This document shows, in pieces, positions 1-7,338 of a stretch of 15,701 nucleotides of DNA (its first letter is position 1; every line of letters starts with the position of its first letter). The translations under genes were made by a program, and so were the position numbers. The notes under the pieces were generated by a model. That model did no database searches. It had not been told where the DNA came from and saw only the letters and a program-made list of their open reading frames with translations. The stretch covers positions 1-15,701 of the forward strand of contig QKAI01000523.1 of NCBI GenBank assembly GCA_003246505.1, given 5' to 3'. This DNA is from Spirochaetaceae bacterium (GTDB lineage Bacteria; Spirochaetota; Spirochaetia; DSM-2461).

Positions 1-472
1 GGCGATTATCCCTCCTGTGGCAGTTATTGACTGTGAGCCGGTTCTCCTTCAGCCGGTAGACCCAGGCGGTCCCCAGGGTCAGAATCAGATAGTCCGTCTT
101 CCCCAGTTCCCGGCTGCCCCGTTCCAGGAGGGCTTGAAAATGCCGCTGCGCCGTGGATGGATCATCCTCCCGCCCCTTGACGCAGCGGGAAGAGTGAAAG
201 GCATAATGGCGCCACAGATCCATATGATAGAAGGGCTCCCCCTCCAGTGTCCCGGTAAGGAGATGCCCCAGGGAATGTCCCATGGAAAGGGGATTGTAGA
301 TCAGGCCGAAGGGGGAGGGGGCGCAGGGAAGGCGGTATCTGGCGTATCTTCTTTCCAGTTCCTCGGCGAAACAGGATCCCATGAACATGACCGGGTCATC
401 GGGATGGAGTCGGAACGGGGCCCGGGGAAACAGTATGGGCGTATGTCCTTTTTCCCAGAATGAGGATGCCAC
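1..472 (-). CDS. GSCFA-family protein, 3' end beyond window
   Basis: The minus-strand frame is open from a GTG at 472 to the window edge, giving 157 residues. It shows the family hallmarks in order: the name-giving GSCFA at residues 32-36 followed by AEEL, PFGLIYNP at 54-61, an H-S pair near 93-94, TLGTAWVY at 132-139 and NCH at 150-152. These match the N-terminal half of the GSCFA domain (Pfam PF08885), a family without established function that I recall as related to SGNH/GDSL-type esterases; the motif's serine would then be the candidate nucleophile. No signal peptide is visible. The GTG lies 3 bases after the mgtE stop codon, with a GGGG stretch upstream in the mgtE end, so it is probably the last gene seen of the mgtE operon and translationally coupled. 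The start is inferred; the frame and family are well supported. Confidence 0.85.
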   Translation of the reverse strand, partial: MASSFWEKGHTPILFPRAPFRLHPDDPVMFMGSCFAEELERRYARYRLPCAPSPFGLIYNPLSMGHSLGHLLTGTLEGEPFYHMDLWRHYAFHSSRCVKGREDDPSTAQRHFQALLERGSRELGKTDYLILTLGTAWVYRLKENRLTVNNCHRRDNR

Positions 473-475
473 CGG

Positions 476-1828
476 TCAGAGCCCCAGGATAAGCCGGGCT
501 ATTTCGAAGTAGATGGTCAGTCCGCTCACGTCGATCAGGGTGGACATGAGAGGTCCCGCCGCCACGGTCGGGTCCAGCCCGATCCGGTGTATCACCATGG
601 GGACAACGCATCCCAGAATCGTAGAAAAGATCACCACCCCGCTCAGGGCGACGGACACGGTGACAGCCTGGATGAATGCAATCCCCGGGGGCAGAAAATA
701 ACTGCGGAGAAGTATAACCGCCCCCGTGGCCAGCCCTATGAGAATGGCTACGAAGAATTCCTTGAAAATGACCTTGCCCAGATCCTTGAAGCGGAGCTCC
801 CCCATGGCCAGACCGCGGATCATCAGGGTGGAGGACTGGGTGCCCGTATTGCCGCCTGTCTGGGTTATGACCGGTATGAACAGGGTGAGGAAAAGGGCGT
901 GAACTGTAAGGCCCTGGTAGCCGTTGAGCACATTCGTGGTTATGGTTCCCGTGATGAGAAGAATGATAAGCCAGGGAAGTCTCTTCCAGACTAGGGCGAA
1001 TACGGAGGATTCCAGATAGGTATCCGTATTGCCGCCCATGGCTCCCATCTTATAGATATCCTCGGTCTGTTCCTCCCGGATAACATCGATGACGTCGTCG
1101 TAGGTGACGATACCCAGGAGCCGGTGCTGGCTGTCCACAACGGGTACGGCAAGGAATTCATTATCCTCCAGGACATGGGCCACCTCTTCCTGGTCCGTAT
1201 TGTCCATAACGTAGATGACGTTCCTCTCCATGAGGTCCCCGATCTTTTCGCTGTTCTCCGCGGAAAGGAGCTGCCGTAGGGAGATCACTCCGATGAGCCG
1301 TTTGAAGCCGTCCACCACGTAGAGGTAGTAGATGGTTTCGAGCTTATCCGCCATATCCCGGCGAACGAAATTGATGGCCTGCTCCACCTTGATCTCCGCC
1401 CTCAGCGCCCCGTACCGGGGGGTCATGATGCCGGCGGCGTCGTCTTCGTCATAGCGGAGGAGGAATTCGATCTCCCTGCGCGACTCCGGGGTGAGGCTCG
1501 CCCAGAGGGACTCCCTCACATCGGCGGAAACGGACTGGATAAGGTCGGCCAGGTCGTCCGGTTCCATGTAGAGGAGCAGATCCTTGGTCAGCTGTTCCGA
1601 AAGGCTTTCCAGTAGCTTCTCCTGCTCCCCGTGGGTCAGGTTGGCCATCAGGTCGGAGCGGACATTCTGATCCAGCATGAGAAAGAGCTGTATGGCCCCC
1701 TCCCCGCTGAGGGAGTCCCAGAGCGACTCCAGATCGGCCAGGGAAAGCTCCTTGAGGGACTGGGCGAACTCCCGGTTTTTCATGGGATCGTCCAGGTATT
1801 CACTGAGATTTTCCAGTAGCTTCTCCAT
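476..1828 (-). CDS. mgtE: MgtE-type magnesium transporter/channel
   Basis: A 450-residue protein of the usual MgtE length. In order: a cytoplasmic MgtE_N helical domain (about residues 30-130), two CBS domains (about 135-190 and 197-252, the first opening with GIMTPRY), a plug-helix region and a five-helix membrane domain from about residue 284. The membrane domain has the conserved IPV..TGGNTGTQ segment (318-331) and the pore segment with Asp433 in LIDVSG, the position of the Mg2+-binding aspartate in characterised MgtE channels. It mediates Mg2+ uptake across the inner membrane; in the family the N and CBS domains close the pore when cytosolic Mg2+ is high. The ATG is preceded by a GGGAGG ribosome-binding site at 1835-1840. 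It begins 18 bases after the murB stop, so it is co-transcribed with murB. No Mg2+ riboswitch is possible in so short a gap. Confidence 0.95.
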   Translation of the reverse strand: MEKLLENLSEYLDDPMKNREFAQSLKELSLADLESLWDSLSGEGAIQLFLMLDQNVRSDLMANLTHGEQEKLLESLSEQLTKDLLLYMEPDDLADLIQSVSADVRESLWASLTPESRREIEFLLRYDEDDAAGIMTPRYGALRAEIKVEQAINFVRRDMADKLETIYYLYVVDGFKRLIGVISLRQLLSAENSEKIGDLMERNVIYVMDNTDQEEVAHVLEDNEFLAVPVVDSQHRLLGIVTYDDVIDVIREEQTEDIYKMGAMGGNTDTYLESSVFALVWKRLPWLIILLITGTITTNVLNGYQGLTVHALFLTLFIPVITQTGGNTGTQSSTLMIRGLAMGELRFKDLGKVIFKEFFVAILIGLATGAVILLRSYFLPPGIAFIQAVTVSVALSGVVIFSTILGCVVPMVIHRIGLDPTVAAGPLMSTLIDVSGLTIYFEIARLILGL

Positions 1829-1846
1829 AGATCCCTCCCTTTTGTT

Positions 1847-2806
1847 CTACCAGCGCCCGACCCGCAGGACTTCCGGTTCCAGATTCAGGCCGGTTTTTTC
1901 CCTGACCCGGTTCTGTATGTCGATAATCAGTTCGGAAATATCCCGGGAGGTGGCACTCCCCGTGTTGATAAAAATATTGCCATGCCAGGGCGCGACCGAT
2001 GCGCCCCCCCGGGAAAGCCCTTTCAAACCGCATTCGTCGATAATCTGCCCCGCCGGTCTTCCGTGGGAACGGTCGTTCTTAAAGGTGGAACCGGCGGAGG
2101 GGGCTTTGAAATGGCCTTTCTCCAACCTATTGAGGGCGATGCGTCCCATCTCTTCCTGCATTTTCTCCCGGTTTCCCGGCTTGAGGGAGAAGGCTCCCCG
2201 CAATATAAGGGATTCGTCCCCCTGGAAGGGAGATTTCTTATAGCCCCAGTCCTTGGCACTGAAGGGAATCCTCTCTACCCGGTCATGGGAAGTCAGAACT
2301 TCGGCCCACTCAAGAACGTCGGAGATCTCATAACCGTAACATCGGGCGTTCATATAGAGGGCGCCCCCCACGGAACCGGGAAGCCGGCTCAGGAATTCCA
2401 GTCCCGAGAGAGATTCGGAGAGGGCCGCCTTAACCATCTCGTTCACGTCCAGACCGGCATCGCAGATAAGGGTATTCCCGTCACGCTGAATGGCATTGAG
2501 GGCTTCCATGGAGAGGGTTACGCCGGAGATTCCTTCGTCGGCCACCAGAATATTGGCGCCGCCCCCCAGAACAAACAGGGGTATCCCCCTTTCCCGGCAG
2601 ATTTTCCTGGCGATTTGAATATCGTGCAGATGGCGGGGAATCAGGAAGATCTCCGCATTGCCCCCGGTTTTAAAGGTACAGTGATTCCCCATCGGTTCAT
2701 CCAGGAGAATCTGTCCGGAAAAGGGACTGTTGATAAAAAAATCGGCGGGCCTCTTCACGGGCCCATCATAACGTCGATCGGGCTCCTCGTCAATCCGGTC
2801 CCCCAT
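1847..2806 (-). CDS. murB: UDP-N-acetylenolpyruvoylglucosamine reductase
   Basis: A 319-residue FAD- and NADPH-dependent reductase that makes UDP-N-acetylmuramate in cytoplasmic peptidoglycan precursor synthesis. The FAD-binding half shows the TFKTGGNA stretch (44-51), the VLGGGANILVAD motif (79-90) and RLPGSVGGALYMNA (141-154). The C-terminal half shows SAGSTFKN (237-244), where Ser240 sits at the proton-donor position, GQIIDECGLKG (253-263) and the final EPEVLRVG with Glu312 at the second catalytic position. Length and the GS-T-FKN form suggest a type II enzyme. The ATG at 2806 overlaps the end of the upstream DUF2161 gene by 17 bases and has no clear ribosome-binding site. A GTG 16 codons downstream (2758) is a possible alternative start, since the first 16 residues are polar and not typical of the family. 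Part of the minus-strand operon with mgtE. Confidence 0.95.
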   Translation of the reverse strand: MGDRIDEEPDRRYDGPVKRPADFFINSPFSGQILLDEPMGNHCTFKTGGNAEIFLIPRHLHDIQIARKICRERGIPLFVLGGGANILVADEGISGVTLSMEALNAIQRDGNTLICDAGLDVNEMVKAALSESLSGLEFLSRLPGSVGGALYMNARCYGYEISDVLEWAEVLTSHDRVERIPFSAKDWGYKKSPFQGDESLILRGAFSLKPGNREKMQEEMGRIALNRLEKGHFKAPSAGSTFKNDRSHGRPAGQIIDECGLKGLSRGGASVAPWHGNIFINTGSATSRDISELIIDIQNRVREKTGLNLEPEVLRVGRW

Positions 2807-3482
2807 TAAGCAGGGCGGTGACCTGGGGGTAACGGGCCAGGGCCTCCCTGCCGGCTCCGTCCAGTTCGTAGACGCCTTTGCCGGTTCTGTTGAACCATCC
2901 GTAGAAGTTATCCGATAGGATGCGCTGGGTTTTGGCGCCTCCGCCCAGGGCTCTCAGCTCCCGGGGGGAGAGGGGGCCCTTGAGGGAGAGATGCCAGGCC
3001 AGTTTGATCGCATCCAGCTTATAGGTTGTGAGCTTTTCCTCATCCGAAGAGGATCCGCCCCTGTTGAATTCGCCGTATCTTCCGTCGATTTCTCTCAGGA
3101 TCATCTGCCTGCGCCTTGGGGCGAGCCGTTCCGCATAGGGGAGGGGATGCAGGACCGGTTCCACCCGGACCGAACGTTTCAGGAAGCGGACGAGGATGAG
3201 TCCCGTCTCCAGCCGCCGGAGGAGATCCTTCATGGAACGGTAATTCGGCGGTACGGTACCGCTCCCCTCCACGGGGATCGCCACATAGACCGCCCCGGTC
3301 AGTTTCTTCCTGTCCGCGGCCTGGTAAAGCAGGGCCAGGGAGAACCGGGTTTTGAGCTCCACTATGATAAGGTCATCATCCCGCCTAGCGGTGATATCGC
3401 AGTTTTTCACCTCCGAATTCACCTGGTAACCCTGTTTTTCCAGATAACGGGCGACGGGCAGGTAGAGTTCGGTTTCCTTCAT
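2790..3482 (-). CDS. DUF2161-family PD-(D/E)XK-like protein
   Basis: A 230-residue soluble protein resembling DUF2161 (PF09929, COG5482). The N-terminal part reads as a restriction-endonuclease-like core: Asp29 in CDITARR, then the strand LIIVELK with Glu42 and Lys44, which gives the D-Xn-E-X-K arrangement, followed by an AADRKKL helix and the strand VYVAIP. The C-terminal third (about 165-225) looks like a winged-helix fold, with LSPRELRALGG and a helix ending at the GVYEL hairpin, so DNA binding is plausible. The catalytic-like triad appears intact, but nuclease activity for this family is inference, and it may instead be a structural or DNA-binding relative. It is the first gene of the minus-strand operon with murB and mgtE, diverging from gpmI. 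The ATG has only a weak GGGG just upstream. Confidence 0.8.
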   Translation of the reverse strand: MKETELYLPVARYLEKQGYQVNSEVKNCDITARRDDDLIIVELKTRFSLALLYQAADRKKLTGAVYVAIPVEGSGTVPPNYRSMKDLLRRLETGLILVRFLKRSVRVEPVLHPLPYAERLAPRRRQMILREIDGRYGEFNRGGSSSDEEKLTTYKLDAIKLAWHLSLKGPLSPRELRALGGGAKTQRILSDNFYGWFNRTGKGVYELDGAGREALARYPQVTALLNGGPD

Positions 3483-3517
3483 GGCCCCATATTATCATGA
3501 TTCTTTTCCTTTTGCCG

Positions 3518-3546
3518 TTGAATAAAGTGGCAAAAATCGATATTTT
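3518..3546 (+). promoter_or_regulatory. Candidate gpmI promoter
   Basis: TTGAAT at 3518-3523 and TATTTT at 3541-3546 are separated by 17 bases, a sigma-70-like arrangement. The predicted start near 3553 gives a leader of about 47 bases before the gpmI ATG. I looked for a matching promoter for the divergent DUF2161 gene and found no convincing -35/-10 pair on the other strand. Confidence 0.45.
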
Positions 3547-3565
3547 TATAACAGAAATGACACAA

Positions 3566-3587
3566 TGAGCCGGTCCGATCCGGCTTA
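3566..3587 (+). promoter_or_regulatory. Leader hairpin next to gpmI ribosome-binding site
   Basis: AGCCGG at 3568-3573 pairs with CCGGCT at 3580-3585 around a 6-base loop. A G-T wobble (3567/3586) and a T-A pair (3566/3587) extend the stem to 8 pairs. The stem touches the first base of the AAGGAG ribosome-binding site (3587-3592), which sits 7 bases before the gpmI ATG. It could modulate ribosome access or mRNA stability; no T-tract follows, so it is not a terminator. Confidence 0.35.
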
Positions 3588-3599
3588 AGGAGACATATT

Positions 3600-5252
3600 A
3601 TGGTAGAGGCCTTAAAGAAGAATAAGTTCTACGGGAAACGTCCCGGACCGGTAGTTCTTTGTATCATGGACGGAGTGGGTTACGGAAAATACAAGGAGGG
3701 CGATGCGTTTCAGAACGCGATCACCGACACCCTTGACGAGCTGATGCAGTCCTGTCCCGTGACAAAGCTCAAGGCCCATGGCACCGCCGTGGGTCTTCCC
3801 GATGACAGCGACATGGGCAACTCCGAGGTAGGCCACAACGCCATCGGCTGCGGTCGGGTTTTCGCCCAGGGCGCGCGCCTTGTGAACGACTCCATCAAGA
3901 CGGGGAAGGTTTTCTCCGAGCCGGTCTGGCAGAAACTGGTAAAGAATACGAAGGATAAAAAGTCCACCCTCCATTTCATATCCCTCCTTTCCGACGGGGG
4001 CGTCCACTCCCATATCAATCAACTCAAGGGACTCATCGAGCAGGCGAAGAAGGACGGCGTGGGCCGCGTGAGAGTCCATGCCCTGCTGGACGGTCGGGAC
4101 GTGGGTCCCACCAGCGCTCTGGATTACTTCGATCCCTTCGCCGAGTATCTTTCCGGTCTCTCCGATGACAGCTTCGACGCCTGCATCGCCTCCGGAGGGG
4201 GAAGAATGGTCATAACCATGGACCGCTACGGGGCCAACTGGGGCATGGTGGAGATGGGATGGCAGACCCACGTCCTGGGAGAGGGGAGGACTTTCCTCTC
4301 TGCCCACGACGCGATCGAAACCCTCCGGGAGGAGACGGGAGCCCTTGACCAGGACCTTCCCCCCTTCGTCATCGAGGACGCTTCGGGCAAACCCGTGGGC
4401 GCCATGGCGGACGGGGACAGCGTGATCCTGGCCAATTTCCGGGGTGACCGGGCCATTGAAATATCCATGGCCTTCGACAGTGGAAGCGATTTCGATAAGT
4501 TCGACAGGAAATGGGTTCCCAAGGTGGAATACGCCGGCCTTATGGAGTACGACGGGGACCTGCACATTCCCAGGCAGTACCTGGTAAGCCCCCCCGATAT
4601 CGACAGGACCATGGCGGAATACCTCTGCGCCACAGGGGTAAAGCAGTTCTCCATTTCGGAAACCCAGAAATTCGGCCATGTCACCTACTTCTTCAACGGC
4701 AATAAATCGGGAAAATTCTCCGAAAAGCTGGAGGATTACGTGGAAATCCCCAGCGATGTCTGCCCCTTCGAGCAGAGGCCGGCCATGAAGTGCGCCGAAA
4801 TAACCGACCGGGTTATCGGTGAGATCGCCTCCGGGGATTACAAGCTGATCAAACTGAATTTTCCCAACGGAGACATGGTGGGCCATACGGGAGTCTATCA
4901 GGCGGTTGTATGCTCCATGGAAGCCATGGACCTCTCCATCGGACGGATGAAAAAAGCCGTTGAGAAAGCCGGCGGGATTCTCATACTTACCGCTGACCAC
5001 GGCAATTCGGACGATATGTACGAACATGACAAGAACGGGGATGTGAAGAGAAAGAACGGCAAGATCGTTCCCAAGACCTCCCACTCCCTCAATCCCGTCC
5101 CCTGTATCATCTACGATCCCCGCTATGAGGGCGAATACGACAAAGCTCTTAACGAAGGCTTGGGAATCAGCTCCCTGACTTCGACCGTTATGAACCTCAT
5201 GGGATACGAAGCGCCCGCCGATTACGACAAAAGCATAGTCAATTTTAAATAG
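3600..5252 (+). CDS. gpmI: 2,3-bisphosphoglycerate-independent phosphoglycerate mutase
   Basis: A 550-residue alkaline-phosphatase-superfamily enzyme that interconverts 3- and 2-phosphoglycerate in glycolysis and gluconeogenesis through a phosphoserine intermediate, using two Mn2+-type metal ions. Visible signatures: MDGVGYG with metal ligand Asp24; DSDMGNSEVGHN with the nucleophile Ser75; LLDGRDVGPTS; the substrate-binding RMVITMDRYGANW stretch; NFRGDRA; the metal-ligand motif NGDMVGHTG; and LTADHGNSD with Asp466 and His467, followed by the SHSLNPVPCI segment. All catalytic positions look intact. It is about 40 residues longer than the roughly 510-residue common form, partly through a short N-terminal extension and a loop rich in Lys and Asn after the ADHGN motif. 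AAGGAG lies 7 bases before the ATG. The gene stands alone, between a candidate promoter and a strong terminator. Confidence 0.97.
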   Translation: MVEALKKNKFYGKRPGPVVLCIMDGVGYGKYKEGDAFQNAITDTLDELMQSCPVTKLKAHGTAVGLPDDSDMGNSEVGHNAIGCGRVFAQGARLVNDSIKTGKVFSEPVWQKLVKNTKDKKSTLHFISLLSDGGVHSHINQLKGLIEQAKKDGVGRVRVHALLDGRDVGPTSALDYFDPFAEYLSGLSDDSFDACIASGGGRMVITMDRYGANWGMVEMGWQTHVLGEGRTFLSAHDAIETLREETGALDQDLPPFVIEDASGKPVGAMADGDSVILANFRGDRAIEISMAFDSGSDFDKFDRKWVPKVEYAGLMEYDGDLHIPRQYLVSPPDIDRTMAEYLCATGVKQFSISETQKFGHVTYFFNGNKSGKFSEKLEDYVEIPSDVCPFEQRPAMKCAEITDRVIGEIASGDYKLIKLNFPNGDMVGHTGVYQAVVCSMEAMDLSIGRMKKAVEKAGGILILTADHGNSDDMYEHDKNGDVKRKNGKIVPKTSHSLNPVPCIIYDPRYEGEYDKALNEGLGISSLTSTVMNLMGYEAPADYDKSIVNFK

Positions 5253-5258
5253 AACCGG

Positions 5259-5300
5259 AATGGCGGCTCCCTTTTTTCGGAGCCGCCATTTCCTTTTTTT
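5259..5300 (+). terminator. Intrinsic terminator after gpmI
   Basis: A perfect 12-base-pair stem joins AATGGCGGCTCC (5259-5270) and GGAGCCGCCATT (5279-5290) across an 8-base loop, followed by TCC and a run of seven T. It starts 6 bases after the gpmI stop and isolates gpmI from the downstream diguanylate cyclase gene. Confidence 0.93.
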
Positions 5301-5373
5301 CTGCTAATAAAAAAACGATACCCCCTTTTAGTCACCCCATGCCGATAGTTATGAGGGTAGGGAGGGTATTAAT

Positions 5374-6525
5374 TTGTCCATGGGAAAGTTTCAGATCATT
5401 GATGTTGACCTGTTTATGGTTTTCCTGCTTATCATCATTATTGGCATAATCCGAATAAAGGGAACGTACATAAGCAATTCAACCGCCCTGTTCCTCCTGC
5501 TGGCCTGGAGTACGGTTATTGTTTTAATAGCGGACATGGCTTCCTGGCTCAGCGACGGCTATCGCGGTCCCGGTTCAAGCTATACCCTTACCTATATGGC
5601 CGCTTTCTTCCTCTATTTCCTGGAACCCCTTCCCCTCATGTTCTGGCTCTGCTATCTGGATTTTCAGCTCCACGGTTCCATGGAAAGAATCAGGAGCCGC
5701 TTTTACTATATTCTCCCTTTTATCATCAGCACCGGAGTTATGATATATTCGCTTTTTACGGATTTTGCTTTTACCGTGGACGATTATAATAATTACCACA
5801 GGGAGCGGGGAATGTATCTGGTGGTCCTGATCCATATGGGTATGATAGTATCTTCCTTTATCCTGTTTATCAAAGCCCGGGAACAGGTGAACCGCAGAGT
5901 GTTTCATACCACCGTCCTGTTCGGAGGTCTTCCCGTAATAGGCATGGCCCTTCAGAGCGTATTTTACGGGACTTGCCTGATTTGGCCTTCCGTGGCCCTG
6001 TCCGTGGCATTTACCTATATCTACCTGGAAACCCAGAAGGAGATCCGCGATTCCCTCACGGGCCTCATTAATCGCCAGCAGTTCATTGATGTTCTTCAGG
6101 CGCGGATCGGGGAATACGACAGGAGAGGAGGATTCGCGCTCCTCATGGTGGATATGGACCATTTCAAAAGCATCAACGACAACTATGGGCACAAGGAGGG
6201 GGACCGGGCTCTGGAAAGGGTCTCCTGTCTTCTGGGGGGGAAGGTGAAGGGGATAGACCGGCTCGCCCGATACGGGGGCGACGAATTCATGATAATCCTG
6301 GAAACGGATAGGGATGACAGGGTGGGGACGATCATAGGGCGTATTGAGGATACTATCGGTGAGGAGAACCGCTTCAGCAGCGCTCCCTACCCCATATCGC
6401 TGAGCATCGGGTACAGCCTGTACGAACCCCGCAGGCACAGCTCCCTCGGCGAGCTGATCCATGAGGCGGATATGGCCATGTACGCCGCGAAATCCCGTAA
6501 GCACGGTAACAAGACTCTCCCTTGA
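5374..6525 (+). CDS. Seven-helix membrane diguanylate cyclase (GGDEF)
   Basis: A 383-residue protein in two parts. Residues 1-220 hold about seven hydrophobic segments (near 11-28, 37-55, 72-95, 111-130, 147-167, 179-198, 203-218), a membrane sensor module I cannot assign to a named family. Residues 224-381 are a GGDEF domain: DSLTGLINR, the metal-binding VDMDHFKSINDNYGH (Asp260 region), the intact RYGGDEF signature (GGDEF at 301-305) and SIGYSLYE, then ADMAMYAAK. It should make cyclic di-GMP from two GTP in response to an unknown signal. The inhibitory I-site reads KGID (292-295) rather than RxxD, so product inhibition may be weakened. The TTG at 5374 is chosen because AGGGAGGG (5359-5366) lies 7 bases before it, whereas the next candidate, ATG at 5380, would be 13 bases away. 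No clear promoter was found in 5301-5373. Confidence 0.93.
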   Translation: MSMGKFQIIDVDLFMVFLLIIIIGIIRIKGTYISNSTALFLLLAWSTVIVLIADMASWLSDGYRGPGSSYTLTYMAAFFLYFLEPLPLMFWLCYLDFQLHGSMERIRSRFYYILPFIISTGVMIYSLFTDFAFTVDDYNNYHRERGMYLVVLIHMGMIVSSFILFIKAREQVNRRVFHTTVLFGGLPVIGMALQSVFYGTCLIWPSVALSVAFTYIYLETQKEIRDSLTGLINRQQFIDVLQARIGEYDRRGGFALLMVDMDHFKSINDNYGHKEGDRALERVSCLLGGKVKGIDRLARYGGDEFMIILETDRDDRVGTIIGRIEDTIGEENRFSSAPYPISLSIGYSLYEPRRHSSLGELIHEADMAMYAAKSRKHGNKTLP

Positions 6526-6551
6526 CAGGGGAAAGGTCAAAATGATATTTT
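6522..6551 (+). promoter_or_regulatory. Candidate promoter of yebC-ruvCAB-queA operon
   Basis: A perfect TTGACA at 6522-6527 overlaps the TGA stop codon of the diguanylate cyclase gene (6523-6525). TATTTT lies at 6546-6551 after an 18-base spacer; GATATT at 6544-6549 with 16 bases is an alternative. The transcript would start near 6558, leaving a leader of about 37 bases with AAGGAG at 6583-6588. Confidence 0.6.
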
Positions 6552-6594
6552 TCTAGTCAGAATTTATCAATTTAAACCAATCCAAGGAGTTATC

Positions 6595-7338
6595 ATGTCC
6601 GGCCACAGTAAATGGCATACTATTAAGCATAAAAAGGGCGCCATCGACGCCAAGAGAGGGAAAATCTTCACCAAGATCATCAAGGAAATAACCGTTGCCG
6701 CCCGTATGGGAGGAGGGGATCCGGAAGCGAACCCCCGGCTCAGGACGGTCCTTCTCAAGGCAAAATCCGCCAATATGCCCAAGGATAACATCGATCGGGC
6801 CATCAAGAAAGGTACCGGCGATATGGATGGTGTCGACTACGTGGAACTTCAGTACGAAGCCTATGCTCCCGGCGGAGTCGGCCTTCTCATCGACGCCCTG
6901 ACGGAGAATAAGAACAGAACCGCCGCCGACGTCCGGTCCATTCTGAATAAGAGCGGCGGTCAGCTTGCCGCTTCCGGCGCCGTATCCTATCAGTTCAACA
7001 GAAAGGGTACCATCGTCTATAACGGGGAGAACGTCGATTTCGACGCCCTTTTCGAAGCGGCCCTGGAAGCGGGGGCGGAGGATGTGTCCGAGGACGGCGG
7101 GATTATTGAAGTCATGACCGATCCCGGCGCCTTCGGTGATGTCCTGGAAGCGCTCCAGGCGGCGGGTTTTACCGAAGAGGACGCGGAAGTGGCCATGGTG
7201 CCCGACAATACGGTCACCCTGGATGATGAGAAAACCGGTAAAGTCCTTCGCCTCATAGAGAGACTGGAGGACTGTGACGACGTTCAGTCCGTCGCTTCCA
7301 ATCTTGACGTACCCGACGATTTCGAAATGCCCGAATAA
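6595..7338 (+). CDS. yebC: YebC/PmpR-family protein
   Basis: A 247-residue cytoplasmic protein of the usual family length. The N-terminus MSGHSKWHTIKHKKGAIDAKRGKIF is diagnostic (shown here as the stretch at residues 1-25), followed by the conserved NPRLR and AKSANMPKDNIDRAIKKGTG segments (67-86 region), YEAYAPGGVG, and the acidic C-terminal domain with DPGAFGDV and MVPDNTV. Members have been described as DNA-binding transcription regulators, and more recently as ribosome-associated factors that relieve stalling; both readings apply to close relatives, so the exact role here is open. AAGGAG lies 6 bases before the ATG. Its TAA stop is directly followed by the ruvC ATG, a linkage seen in many bacteria. 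It is the first gene after the candidate promoter at 6522-6551. Confidence 0.96.
   Translation: MSGHSKWHTIKHKKGAIDAKRGKIFTKIIKEITVAARMGGGDPEANPRLRTVLLKAKSANMPKDNIDRAIKKGTGDMDGVDYVELQYEAYAPGGVGLLIDALTENKNRTAADVRSILNKSGGQLAASGAVSYQFNRKGTIVYNGENVDFDALFEAALEAGAEDVSEDGGIIEVMTDPGAFGDVLEALQAAGFTEEDAEVAMVPDNTVTLDDEKTGKVLRLIERLEDCDDVQSVASNLDVPDDFEMPE

Noticed and set aside
17..463. A 148-codon plus-strand frame at the left edge
   Set aside because: It lies opposite the GSCFA-family gene, whose motifs are clear; the product is Gly/Pro-rich and motif-free.
1982..2809. A 275-codon plus-strand frame opposite murB
   Set aside because: murB motifs fill the opposite strand; the shadow frame shows no motif and no ribosome-binding site.
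3483..3599. A promoter on the minus strand for the DUF2161-murB-mgtE operon
   Set aside because: Several -10-like hexamers exist in this AT-rich stretch, but none has a -35 box at 16-18 bases.
3612..5084. A 490-codon open frame on the minus strand opposite gpmI
   Set aside because: The plus-strand frame carries every catalytic motif of GpmI; the antisense frame has no recognisable domain and arises from GC-rich codon third positions.
5575..6540. A 321-codon minus-strand frame opposite the diguanylate cyclase gene
   Set aside because: The plus strand encodes an intact GGDEF domain and membrane helices; the antisense product has no recognisable domain.
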